From contig NZ_JACHJP010000010.1 in assembly GCF_014203715.1 (NCBI RefSeq), positions 124,001 through 188,000 of the forward strand: a DNA stretch of 64,000 nt. The letters are read 5' to 3'. The position numbers were made by a program, and so were the translations under genes. The DNA comes from Streptosporangium saharense (lineage in GTDB: Bacteria; Actinomycetota; Actinomycetes; Streptosporangiales; Streptosporangiaceae). The notes beneath the pieces were generated by a model, which was given only the letters and a program-made list of their open reading frames with translations, was not told the origin of the DNA and made no database searches. Position 1 is the stretch's first letter, and every line of letters starts with the position of its first letter. Shown piece after piece: positions 1 to 7,263 of this stretch.

Positions 1-1
1 C

Positions 2-295
2 CTGCCGTTCCTGACGCCCGGACACGTCTCGGCCCTGCTCGACGCGGCCGAGGGAGCCGCGGGCGCGGTGCTCCTCGACGACGAGGACAGACCGCAGTGG
101 CTCGCCGGAGTCTGGCGTACGGCCCGGCTCACCAGGGCGCTCGACGGCTACGAGGGACGGTCGCTGCACGGGCTGCTCGGCCCGCTCGAACCCGTCGGGC
201 TCCGCCTTCCCGGCAGACCGTGGTTCGATTGCGACACGCCGGATGATCTGTTGCGTGCCGGAGGCGACGCGCCGGGCACGGCGGCACCGGCATGA
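2..295 (+). CDS. mobA: MobA-like molybdenum cofactor guanylyltransferase, C-terminal fragment
   Basis: The window opens inside this gene; 97 codons to the TGA remain. The readable part is the end of an NTP-transferase fold: residues rich in Leu/Asp around LLDDEDRPQWLAGVW, a LxGLLGPLEP segment, and the terminal FDCDTPDDL. This matches the D(V/I)DTPEDL ending of MobA-type guanylyltransferases, which attach GMP to molybdopterin. The nucleotide-binding N-terminus lies outside the window. The next gene is a DUF6457 protein, a common partner of MobA-type genes in actinobacteria, which supports the call. A related nucleotidyltransferase such as MocA cannot be excluded from the tail alone. Confidence 0.6.
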   Translation: MPFLTPGHVSALLDAAEGAAGAVLLDDEDRPQWLAGVWRTARLTRALDGYEGRSLHGLLGPLEPVGLRLPGRPWFDCDTPDDLLRAGGDAPGTAAPA

Positions 296-346
296 CCGCG
301 TGGGCACCCCGCCCGCGCGCGGACGACCACGGACGAGGAGTGAGCG

Positions 347-586
347 ATGAACGTGCTGGCGGAGTGGACCGAGCTGGTCTGCCGGGAACTCGGCATCGAC
401 CCGGCGCGGGTCGACAGGGACGCCGTGCTCGACCTGACGAAGGAGGTCGCCCACGGGGTGGCGCGCCCCGCGGCTCCGCTGACGGCCTACCTGCTCGGAC
501 TGGCCCAGGGAGCGGGCACGGCGAACGAGGACACGCTTGAGCGACTAGTCGAGCTCGCGAAGAACTGGGAGAAGACCGAGGACTGA
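347..586 (+). CDS. DUF6457 domain protein
   Basis: A 79-residue cytoplasmic protein, all helical in appearance, with no membrane segment. It opens MNVLAEWTELVCRELGID and carries the hydrophobic LTKEVAHGVARPAAPLTAYLLGLAQG core seen in the small DUF6457 family. The ATG is preceded by a GGAG at a suitable distance. It lies 51 bp behind the mobA-like gene on the same strand, so co-transcription is likely. Family members are usually found beside molybdopterin nucleotidyltransferases or fused to them, but their biochemical role is unknown. The family call is from recalled sequence character, not a search. Confidence 0.75.
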   Translation: MNVLAEWTELVCRELGIDPARVDRDAVLDLTKEVAHGVARPAAPLTAYLLGLAQGAGTANEDTLERLVELAKNWEKTED

Positions 587-592
587 GGCCTG

Positions 593-712
593 AAAAGAGA
601 AGGGCGACGCCGGGTGGTTACGGGGGCAAACCACCCGGCGTCGCTTCATCGGCGTTCCGACGGGGGCCCGGAACGCCGGCACCAGTGCCCCGACGGGGGA
701 CCAGGGCACTTG
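593..712 (-). ncRNA. 6C-type small RNA
   Basis: Read on the minus strand, three hairpins follow one another: 710-704/690-684, 677-669/659-651 and 644-630/618-604. The stems are 7, 9 and 15 bp and essentially perfect. Each terminal loop carries the same run of five C followed by GT. Actinobacterial 6C RNA is defined by stem-loops with C-rich loops of this kind. The last, longest hairpin is followed on the minus strand by CTTCTCTTTT, a typical intrinsic terminator, so the 3' end is near 593. The 5' end is estimated from the promoter-like sequence upstream. In other actinobacteria 6C-type RNAs act as trans regulators through the C-rich loops; targets here are unknown. Confidence 0.8.
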
Positions 713-717
713 CTTAA

Positions 718-749
718 AGCGTACACCTCCAACCCCTGAGATGCGTCAA
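718..749 (-). promoter_or_regulatory. Probable promoter of the 6C RNA
   Basis: On the minus strand a TTGACG (749-744) is followed by TGTACG (725-720) at 18 bp, or TACGCT (723-718) at 20 bp. The -35 match to the vegetative consensus is good and the -10 is weak. Placement just ahead of the first 6C hairpin supports it. Confidence 0.45.
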
Positions 750-756
750 GAGTTAG

Positions 757-1068
757 TCACGACCCGATCTCGCGTCGGTGGCGTGGAATCTCGTTCTGGC
801 TGTCATCCGTAATGTCGAAGGTGCTTTCCGCCCCGCGACGCGGTGCGTTGGCCCCGATCACGGCAACGTACGGTAAAAAGATCGCACCGGCGAAGAGCAG
901 CAGCCGTACGGGCAGCGGGGCGGGCACGGTGAAGGCGAGGACGAGGCAGAGCAGCCGGATCCCCATCTTGATGAGGTAGTTCCGCTCGCGCCTGCCGATG
1001 TCCTCGCTCAGGGAGGGCTGCGCGTTGGTCACCTGGTGGACCTGCTGGCGTCTGTGCCATTTCCTCAC
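757..1068 (-). CDS. DUF3099 membrane protein
   Basis: About 103 residues, with two hydrophobic segments (about residues 35-50 and 54-72) separated by a short PAPLP turn, then a charged tail. The opening VTNAQPSLSEDIGRRERNYLIKMGIRLLC is the DUF3099 signature region. It is probably a small two-helix inner-membrane protein; no function is known. The start is uncertain: the GTG at 1068 has a GGAGG almost touching it, so the in-frame GTG 12 codons downstream is an alternative that would remove the basic leader. It is divergent from dodecin and lies directly upstream of the 6C RNA on the same strand. Confidence 0.75.
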   Translation of the reverse strand: MRKWHRRQQVHQVTNAQPSLSEDIGRRERNYLIKMGIRLLCLVLAFTVPAPLPVRLLLFAGAIFLPYVAVIGANAPRRGAESTFDITDDSQNEIPRHRREIGS

Positions 1069-1141
1069 CCCTCCAACCTAGACCTCGCCTCCGGCGAGGG
1101 TGAAAGCGCGTGCGACCATGGCCTTCGGCAAGGAGGTCGCG

Positions 1142-1354
1142 ATGACGGATCGTACGTACCGGGTGACCGAGATCGTGGGCACGTCGGAGGAGAGCATCGA
1201 GGCGGCCGTGCGCAACGGCGTCCGGCGTGCCGCGCAGACCCTGCGTCACCTCGACTGGTTCGAGGTGACCGAGGTCAGGGGGCACATCGTGGACGGGGAG
1301 ATCGGGCACTTCCAGGTCGGCCTGAAGGTCGGCTTCCGCCTTGAGGACACCTGA
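1142..1354 (+). CDS. Dodecin family flavin-binding protein
   Basis: 70 residues, the usual dodecin length. It has the family pattern of one beta strand, a long helix (SEESIEAAVRNGVRRAAQTL), then LDWFEVTEVRGHI with the tryptophan that stacks on the flavin isoalloxazine ring, and a final strand GHFQVGLKVGFRLED. Dodecins form hollow dodecamers that store or buffer flavins or CoA. The ATG at 1142 is chosen because AAGGAGG stands 7 nt before it; an in-frame ATG 42 nt earlier lacks a Shine-Dalgarno and would add a non-family leader. It stands alone, facing the convergent tldE gene. Confidence 0.9.
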   Translation: MTDRTYRVTEIVGTSEESIEAAVRNGVRRAAQTLRHLDWFEVTEVRGHIVDGEIGHFQVGLKVGFRLEDT

Positions 1355-1367
1355 CCTGAGACACCCG

Positions 1368-1395
1368 GGGCCGTCCCGGCGTGGGAGGACGGCCC
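1368..1395. terminator. Bidirectional hairpin between convergent dodecin and tldE
   Basis: A 9-bp perfect stem GGGCCGTCC / GGACGGCCC with a 10-nt loop fills most of the 51-bp gap between two convergent genes. No T run follows on either side, so termination efficiency is uncertain. Confidence 0.55.
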
Positions 1396-1405
1396 AGAAC
1401 GATCG

Positions 1406-2773
1406 TCAGCTTGCCTGGCTGACCGTCGACATGTTGAAGTCGGGGACCCGCATCGCGGGCATGACGGCGCGGGTGAAGTAGTCGCTCCACTCGCGGGGCA
1501 GGGTCGGCTCTGAGGCGCCGACCTCGGTGACGCGGCCGAGCAGGCCCACCGGGCTCTCGTTGAAGCGGAAGTTGTTCACCTCGCCCACGACCTCGCCGTT
1601 CTCGACCAGGTAGACGCCGTCACGGGTCAGGCCAGTCAGCAGCAGGCTCTGCGGATCGACCTCGCGGATGTACCACAGGCACGTCAGCAGCAGCCCGCGC
1701 TCGGTCGAGGCGACCATCTCGTCGAGCGAGCGGCCGTCCCCCGGCCCCGTCATGATCAGGTTGTCCGTCGCCGGGGTCACCGGCAGGTTGGTCAGCTCCG
1801 CCGAGTGCCTGGTCTGCAGCAGGCTCGCCAGCCTGCCGTCCGTGATCCAGCCGGTCGGCGCCAGCGGCAGCCCGTTGTCGAAGACCGAGCTCTGCCTGCT
1901 CGACGAGTGCGCCACCACGAAGGGCGCGGACTCGACGCCGGGCGCCCAGGGGTCGCTGCCCAGGCCGACGGGCAGCGGGCAGAGCGTGTCCCCGACGCGG
2001 GTGCCGCCACCTGGCCTGGAGAAGACCGTGCGGCCCTCCATCGCGTCCCTGGCCCCGGCCGTCCAGTACAGGTAGATCATCAGGTCGGCGACGGCCGACG
2101 GCGGCAGCAGCGTCTCGTAACGGCCCGCGGGCAGGTCGATCCGCCTCTTGGCCCATTCGAGCCGCGTGGCCAGCGAGGCGTCGAGCGCCGCCACGTCCAC
2201 GTCGGAGAAGTCGCGGGTTGCCACCCCCGTCCAGGCCGAGCGCCGCATGTCCGGCGACTTGGCGTTCAGCTCAAGACGCCCCGTCGGCTGCGTGTGACGG
2301 AGCCTGGTGCCCGTCGAGGTGCCGAGGAAGGTGGTGGTGACGAGGTGCTCGGCGAAGCCGTACAGCCTGCGACCGCCCGCCTCGGCGGTGGCGAACGTCT
2401 CGCCGAGCGCCGGGGCGAAGCCGCCGAAGACCCCGATGGAGGTCGGCTCGGCGGCCTCCCGCCAGTCGGCGGACTGGGCGCCCTCGACCAGTGGTCTGGC
2501 GTCCTCGGAGGGCCTGGCGTCCTCGGCCGCGTGGTCGGCCGCCGCGACGATGTCGGCGAGCTGCTCGGGCCGGGCCGCCGCCCGCGAGACCACGCCCACC
2601 CCCCGCCCCGCGATCGAGATCACGGTGAGCTGCGACGAGCGGGTCACGCCGTTGGTCGTGAGCGTGTTGCCCGCGAACCGCAGGTTGGCACTCGAGGTCT
2701 CGTCCACGATCACGACGGTGTCGTCGGCCGTGGACAACTCCAGAGCCCTTTCGATGATTTCCTGGGGACTCAT
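1406..2773 (-). CDS. TldE/PmbA-like subunit of the TldD/TldE metalloprotease
   Basis: 455 residues of the TldD/PmbA fold. TldD and TldE form a heterodimeric barrel that degrades unfolded peptides and processes some precursor peptides; only TldD carries the zinc HExxxH. No HExxxH is present in this protein, so it is the TldE-type partner. The conserved C-terminal part includes LYIREVDPQSLLLTGLTRDG-like sequence followed by VENGEVVGEVNNFRFNESP. The start is the ATG at 2773 (MSPQEIIERA) with AAGGAG upstream; a longer reading to 2890 adds an unrelated Arg/Pro-rich stretch. It lies 106 bp behind tldD on the same strand. Confidence 0.85.
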   Translation of the reverse strand: MSPQEIIERALELSTADDTVVIVDETSSANLRFAGNTLTTNGVTRSSQLTVISIAGRGVGVVSRAAARPEQLADIVAAADHAAEDARPSEDARPLVEGAQSADWREAAEPTSIGVFGGFAPALGETFATAEAGGRRLYGFAEHLVTTTFLGTSTGTRLRHTQPTGRLELNAKSPDMRRSAWTGVATRDFSDVDVAALDASLATRLEWAKRRIDLPAGRYETLLPPSAVADLMIYLYWTAGARDAMEGRTVFSRPGGGTRVGDTLCPLPVGLGSDPWAPGVESAPFVVAHSSSRQSSVFDNGLPLAPTGWITDGRLASLLQTRHSAELTNLPVTPATDNLIMTGPGDGRSLDEMVASTERGLLLTCLWYIREVDPQSLLLTGLTRDGVYLVENGEVVGEVNNFRFNESPVGLLGRVTEVGASEPTLPREWSDYFTRAVMPAMRVPDFNMSTVSQAS

Positions 2774-2879
2774 CCCACTCCTTGCCCGGTGGTCCGCAGG
2801 GGCGTCCCCTGGCGTGCGGTGTTCGTCGGCGCGCTCCCGCGGCCCTGGCCAGGGAACGCGCGCCCGTCTCCCCGTCGGC

Positions 2880-4379
2880 TCACGTGCCACTCTCCCGCAG
2901 GGTATTCAGCACGCGCACATCCCGGAAGAGCGCGGAGGGGCAACCGTGGCTGACCGGGGCGACCTGGCCGGGCTGGCCCTTGCCGCAGTTGAACGCGCCG
3001 CCGAGCACGTAGGTCCCCGGCCCGCCGACGGCCGCCATCGACCGCCAGAAGTCGGTGGTCGTCGCTTGGTAGGCGACGTCGCGCACCTGCCCGGCGAGCC
3101 TGCCGTTCTCGATCCGGTAGAACCTCTGCGCCGTGAACTGGAAGTTGTACCGCTGCATGTCGATCGACCAGCTCTTGTCGCCGACCACGTAGATGCCGCG
3201 TTCGACGCCGGAGATGAGCCCCTCGGTCGAGGGGCCCTCCGGGTCGGGCAGCAGCGAGACGTTGGCCATGCGCTGGATCGGGGGATGGCCGGGGGAGTCG
3301 GCGAAGGCGCAGCCGTTGGAGGAGCCGAGCCCTTTGAGCAGCGCCATCCTGCGGTCGAGCTGGAAGCCGGTCAGGACGCCGCCGGAGACGATGTCGAACC
3401 GCCTGGCCGCCACGCCCTCGTCGTCGTAGCCGATCGTGGCCAGGCCGTGCTCCGCGGTCCGGTCACCGACGACGTTCATCGCCCGCGAGCCGTACTCCAG
3501 GGAACCGAGCTGGTCGAAGGTGGCGAAGCTGGTCCCCGCGTAGGCCGCCTCGTAGCCCAGGGCCCGGTCCAGCTCGGTGGCGTGCCCGACCGACTCGTGG
3601 ATCGTCAGCCACAGGTTCGACGGGTCGATGACCAGGTCGTAGCGCCCCGCCTCGACGGAGGGGGCGGCGAGTTTCTCCGCGAGGTGCTCCGGGATGAGGG
3701 CCAGCTCGCCGGGGAAGTCCCAGCCGGTGCCGGTGAGGTACTCGTAGCCGCGCCCGACCGGCGGGGCGAGGGTGCGCATCGACTCGAACCTGCCGTCCTC
3801 GGTCCGCGTCGCCTCGAACTGGGGGTGCACGCGCACCCGCTGCTGCGTGATGGAGGCGCCCGCCGCGTCGGCGTAGAACTTCTGCTCCTTGACCTGCATC
3901 AGCGAGGCCTGCACGTGATCGACCCGCGGATTCCGCAGCAGCCCCTCCGACCAGGCCGCCAGCAGGGCGACCTTGTCGCGCATCGGCACCTCGAACGGGT
4001 CGACGTCGTAGGCGGAGACCCAGGTGACCTCGGAGTGGACCGGCTCGGGGGCCAGCTCGACCGGCTCGCGGTTGACCGGCGCGGAGACGACCGCCACCTC
4101 GATCGCCTGCTCCGCGACCCGCGCGGCAGCCTCCGCGGTCAGCTCGATCCCGGCCGCGAACCCCCAGGTGCCGTTCTTGACGACCCGTACGGCGTAGCCG
4201 AGGTCGTCGGCGTCGGCCGACCCCTCGGGCAGCGCGTCGGACAGGTGGAGCGTCTCGGCGCGGACGCGCTCGAACCGGAAGTCGGCATGCTCGGCGCCGA
4301 GGTCGCGGGCGCGCTGCAGGGCCGCGTCCGCCAGCCGCCTCATCGGCAGGGCGAGGAAATCGGGATCGATCTGGCGCAT
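2880..4379 (-). CDS. tldD: TldD zinc metalloprotease subunit
   Basis: 499 residues. The zinc motif HESVGHATELD (HExxxH) is present, and the C-terminal half has the expected glycine-rich SNGCAFADSPGHPP and ISGVERGIYV segments. With the downstream TldE-like gene it should form the active TldD/TldE protease in the cytoplasm. No modified-peptide precursor was found nearby, so a housekeeping role is more likely than a dedicated RiPP role. The ATG at 4379 is preceded by TAGGAT (minus strand, 4392-4387) with only 7 nt between, so the mRNA is probably leaderless. The gene is divergent from fabG across a 77-bp region holding a 7-bp inverted repeat. Confidence 0.9.
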   Translation of the reverse strand: MRQIDPDFLALPMRRLADAALQRARDLGAEHADFRFERVRAETLHLSDALPEGSADADDLGYAVRVVKNGTWGFAAGIELTAEAAARVAEQAIEVAVVSAPVNREPVELAPEPVHSEVTWVSAYDVDPFEVPMRDKVALLAAWSEGLLRNPRVDHVQASLMQVKEQKFYADAAGASITQQRVRVHPQFEATRTEDGRFESMRTLAPPVGRGYEYLTGTGWDFPGELALIPEHLAEKLAAPSVEAGRYDLVIDPSNLWLTIHESVGHATELDRALGYEAAYAGTSFATFDQLGSLEYGSRAMNVVGDRTAEHGLATIGYDDEGVAARRFDIVSGGVLTGFQLDRRMALLKGLGSSNGCAFADSPGHPPIQRMANVSLLPDPEGPSTEGLISGVERGIYVVGDKSWSIDMQRYNFQFTAQRFYRIENGRLAGQVRDVAYQATTTDFWRSMAAVGGPGTYVLGGAFNCGKGQPGQVAPVSHGCPSALFRDVRVLNTLRESGT

Positions 4380-4402
4380 GTCAACGATCCTAACCCTGTG
4401 AT

Positions 4403-4421
4403 CTTGTCCCTCACGGACAAG
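4403..4421. repeat. Inverted repeat in the tldD/fabG divergent promoter region
   Basis: CTTGTCC (4403-4409) and GGACAAG (4415-4421) form a perfect 7-bp dyad with a 5-bp centre. It sits about 11 bp upstream of the tldD -10-like hexamer and 23 bp upstream of the fabG one. That position fits an operator for either gene, but no regulator can be named. Confidence 0.4.
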
Positions 4422-4456
4422 AGGTTTACCGCCGGGTAGCCACTAGCGTCGGGTGC

Positions 4457-5161
4457 ATGGCTCGATCTGTTCTCGTAACCGGCGGCAATCGCGGCATAGG
4501 CCTCGCGATCGCCCGTGAATTCGCCAGGGCCGGTGACGCCGTCGCCGTGACCTACCGCTCAGGGCAGCCCCCGGAGGGCCTGTTCGGCGTGCGCTGCGAT
4601 GTGACCAGCACGGCCGACGTCGACGCGGCGTTCGGGAAGATCGAGGCCGAGCACGGCCCGGTCGAGGTGCTCGTCGCGAACGCGGGCATCACCAGGGACA
4701 CGCTGCTGCCGATGATGAAGGAAGAGACCTTCACCGACGTCATCGACGCCAACCTGACCGGCGCCTACCGGGTCGCCAAGCGCGCCACGCGCGGCATGCT
4801 CAAGCTCAAGCGCGGCAGGATCGTGCTCATCTCCTCGGTGGTCGCCATGCTCGGCTCGGCAGGGCAGAGCAACTACGCAGCCTCGAAGGCCGGGCTGATC
4901 GGTTTCGCCAGGTCGGTGGCCAGGGAGCTGGGCTCGCGCGGCATCACGGTCAACGTGGTCTCTCCCGGGTTCGTCGAGACCGACATGACGGCCGAGCTCG
5001 ACGAGGCGTATCAGGAGCAGATCCGTAAGAACATCCCGCTGGGACGCTACGCGAGCACCCAGGAGATCGCCCGCGTGGTCGGGTTCCTGGCGGGCGAGGA
5101 CGCCGCCTACATCACCGGGGCCGTGATCCCCGTGGACGGCGGCCTGGGAATGGGGCACTGA
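4457..5161 (+). CDS. fabG: 3-oxoacyl-ACP reductase FabG
   Basis: 234-residue short-chain dehydrogenase. Visible motifs are the NADPH loop TGGNRGIG, the ANAG strand, the catalytic Ser in ISSVVAMLGSAG, the YAASK catalytic Tyr-Lys pair, and a C-terminal VDGGLGMGH. It reduces 3-oxoacyl-ACP in the fatty-acid elongation cycle. The stop is 2 nt from the enoyl reductase start, as in the mycobacterial mabA-inhA pair, so the two are one operon. A TAGCGT at 4444-4449 stands 7 nt before the ATG, with no Shine-Dalgarno, pointing to a leaderless transcript. Confidence 0.93.
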   Translation: MARSVLVTGGNRGIGLAIAREFARAGDAVAVTYRSGQPPEGLFGVRCDVTSTADVDAAFGKIEAEHGPVEVLVANAGITRDTLLPMMKEETFTDVIDANLTGAYRVAKRATRGMLKLKRGRIVLISSVVAMLGSAGQSNYAASKAGLIGFARSVARELGSRGITVNVVSPGFVETDMTAELDEAYQEQIRKNIPLGRYASTQEIARVVGFLAGEDAAYITGAVIPVDGGLGMGH

Positions 5162-5163
5162 CA

Positions 5164-5925
5164 ATGGGAATTCTCGAAGGCAAGCGCATCCTGGTCACCG
5201 GTGTCCTGACCGATGCCTCCATCGCGTTCTCCGTGGCCAAGCTGGCCCAGCAGGAGGGCGCGCAGGTCGTGCTGACCGGCTTCGGCAGGCTCAGCCTGGT
5301 CGAGCGCATCGCCAAGCGGCTGCCGGAGACGCCGCCGGTGATCGAGCTGGACGTGCAGGACACCGAGCACCTCGACTCGCTGGCCGACCGGGTCGGCGAG
5401 CACCTCGACGGCCTCGACGGCGTGGTGCACTCCATCGGCTTCGCCCCGCAGAGCTGTCTTGGCGGCAACTTCCTGAACACCTCGTGGGAGGACGTGGCGA
5501 CCGCGCTGCACGTCTCGACCTACTCGTTCAAGTCGCTGGCCGTGGCCTGCCTGCCGCTCATGAAGGAGGGGGGAGCTGTCGTCGGGCTCGACTTCGACGC
5601 CAGCAGGGCCTGGCCGGTCTACGACTGGATGGGCGTCGCCAAGGCCGGTCTCGAGTCCTGCTCCCGCTATCTGGCCCGTGACCTCGGCGCGCACGGGATC
5701 CGGGTCAACCTGGTGGCCGCGGGGCCGCTGCGCACGATGGCCGCCAAGAGCATCCCGGGCTTCGCCGAGTTCGAGGACAGCTGGCCGGAGAAGGCGCCGC
5801 TCGGCTGGGACCTGCGCGACACCGTGCCCGCGGCCAAGGCCTGCCTGGCGCTGCTCTCCGACTGGTTCCCCGCCACGACCGGGGAGATCGTGCACGTCGA
5901 CGGCGGCGTGCACGCGATCGGCTGA
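5164..5925 (+). CDS. inhA: Enoyl-ACP reductase (NADH), InhA/FabI type
   Basis: 253 residues. It starts MGILEGKRILVTGVLTDASI, the typical InhA/FabI nucleotide-binding opening with the modified glycine motif. The catalytic Tyr and Lys are seen in YDWMGVAKAG (Tyr-x6-Lys), followed by LESCSRYLARDLGAHGIRVN and the C-terminal VHVDGGVHAIG. It catalyses the last reduction of fatty-acid elongation. The resemblance is closer to mycobacterial InhA (PxYDWMxVAK) than to E. coli FabI. The downstream ferrochelatase gene that completes the operon in mycobacteria is absent; instead a convergent gene ends 10 bp away. Confidence 0.93.
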   Translation: MGILEGKRILVTGVLTDASIAFSVAKLAQQEGAQVVLTGFGRLSLVERIAKRLPETPPVIELDVQDTEHLDSLADRVGEHLDGLDGVVHSIGFAPQSCLGGNFLNTSWEDVATALHVSTYSFKSLAVACLPLMKEGGAVVGLDFDASRAWPVYDWMGVAKAGLESCSRYLARDLGAHGIRVNLVAAGPLRTMAAKSIPGFAEFEDSWPEKAPLGWDLRDTVPAAKACLALLSDWFPATTGEIVHVDGGVHAIG

Positions 5926-5934
5926 CCCCGCCTC

Positions 5935-7083
5935 TCAGGCCGTCCTGTGCCGCTTCATCCGCAGCGGCTCAAGCGGGATGGACTTCTCGCTGATCCGCCT
6001 GACGTACAGCAGGCGGACGGCGAGGATCGCCGCGACCAGCAGCGTCATGGTGAACGCGGTGCCCAGCGGGTCGGGTGACCTGGTCGGGGTGACGGTCCGC
6101 TGAAGCTTGCGCATGACCGGGCCCGCGGGCCACAGGAGGTCGAGCCGGGGCGCCTCGGCGTCGACCACCGGCGGCTGGTCCTCCGAGCCGGAGGATTCCT
6201 GACGCCCGTCGGCGCGGTCACCACCTCCGTCGCCCCTCTCATCGGTCTCCACGGCGCGCCTGCGGGACTGCGCGGGGCGCACCGGCTCGTCCGTCAGCCA
6301 CCGCGCGCTCTCTTCCGCGGGTACGGCCCCGCCATCGTGCGAGGGGGTGGGGCTCGGGGAGGCCTGCGGGGTGGCGCTCTCCTTGGGGGCCGCGTTCGCC
6401 GAGGTGCCCGCGCACCCGGGGGAGTCGGACAGCGGCGAGCAGGCGTTGCCCGGACTCTGGGGTGGCGCGGCGTCGGCGTCCCCCGCGTCTCCGGCGTCCT
6501 TGGGGTCCTTGGGATCCGGCGGGTCGCCCACGTCGCTCGCGTCCTCGGCGGCCTCATCCCAGGGGGTCATGAAGAGCTCGGGAACCGCCTCGGGGAGAAG
6601 GGCCTGCCGGGGCTGGTCCAGGATGCTCTCCGGGGCGAGCGCGCTCGCCTCACTGCTCTGCGCTTTCCCGCTTTTATCGTCTTTTTTAGGGTTATCGTCC
6701 TTCGGGTTTTTCCCGTCTTTCGTGGCGTACGACGGAGTTTCCATGGTCTGTCCGTAGCCGTCGTCACCGGAGGGGAGAACGTCGGGCGGGGGAGCGACGG
6801 CCAGTCCCTTCGCGGCACCGCTCACGGCACTGCCCAGAGCGTCGCCGACGAGATCACTCACACCGCCGCCCACGGTGTCGTTCAAGGTGTCGTTCAAGGT
6901 GCCGCTCACGGCGTTGTTCACGGCACCGACCGCCTCGCACAGGCCGTCGGTCACTCCGCCGAGAAGCCCGCCGCCCTCACAGTCACCCGCCCGGGCGACG
7001 GCGCTCACGGGGGTGGGTGCGACGGCGAGCAGCATGCCGCCGAGCGTCAGCGTTAGGGCGCCGACAGAGATCGCGGTTCGCAA
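5935..7083 (-). CDS. Low-complexity secreted protein with C-terminal membrane anchor, function unknown
   Basis: About 382 residues and not assignable to a family. The order is: a signal sequence (LRTAISVGALTLTLGGMLL), a Gly/Asn/Asp region with short near-repeats (TLNDTLNDTV), a Lys/Asp-rich patch, a long Pro/Asp/Ala-rich linker, and near the C-terminus one membrane helix (TMTLLVAAILAVRLLYV) with a basic tail. It is probably held in the membrane with most of the chain outside. I chose the TTG at 7083 because GGGGGA precedes it and it places the signal sequence first; starts further upstream (to 7179) add a non-signal leader. No LPxTG motif. It stands alone between inhA and an aldo/keto reductase. 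Confidence 0.65.
   Translation of the reverse strand: MRTAISVGALTLTLGGMLLAVAPTPVSAVARAGDCEGGGLLGGVTDGLCEAVGAVNNAVSGTLNDTLNDTVGGGVSDLVGDALGSAVSGAAKGLAVAPPPDVLPSGDDGYGQTMETPSYATKDGKNPKDDNPKKDDKSGKAQSSEASALAPESILDQPRQALLPEAVPELFMTPWDEAAEDASDVGDPPDPKDPKDAGDAGDADAAPPQSPGNACSPLSDSPGCAGTSANAAPKESATPQASPSPTPSHDGGAVPAEESARWLTDEPVRPAQSRRRAVETDERGDGGGDRADGRQESSGSEDQPPVVDAEAPRLDLLWPAGPVMRKLQRTVTPTRSPDPLGTAFTMTLLVAAILAVRLLYVRRISEKSIPLEPLRMKRHRTA
6874..6909. repeat. Three tandem 12-bp units inside a coding region
   Basis: Two identical units GGTGTCGTTCAA are followed by a diverged third GGTGCCGCTCAC. They encode the repeated Asn-Asp-Thr-Leu segment of the low-complexity surface protein. Confidence 0.7.
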
Positions 7084-7263
7084 TTGTCCCCCTTGTGCAT
7101 CGGTGACGGAACGTCGCTGACACCTGAGTGCCCCTCCTGTCACCATTGACAGTTTTGTGGGGAGGCCAGGGTTTTCCACGTAAAGTTGCCATTCGGTATC
7201 GAGTAGTGATACGCGAGATGGATTCTCGTTCTGTTCCGGCTCGCTTTCCTCGTTTCGCGTTCC

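Noticed and set aside
1406..4379. tldD/tldE as part of a RiPP (modified peptide) cluster
   Set aside because: No precursor peptide, modifying enzyme or exporter nearby; the pair is widespread as a housekeeping protease.
2307..4439. 710-codon plus-strand frame opposite tldD
   Set aside because: tldD has the HExxxH site and full length; the plus-strand frame is repetitive Arg/Gly/Asp.
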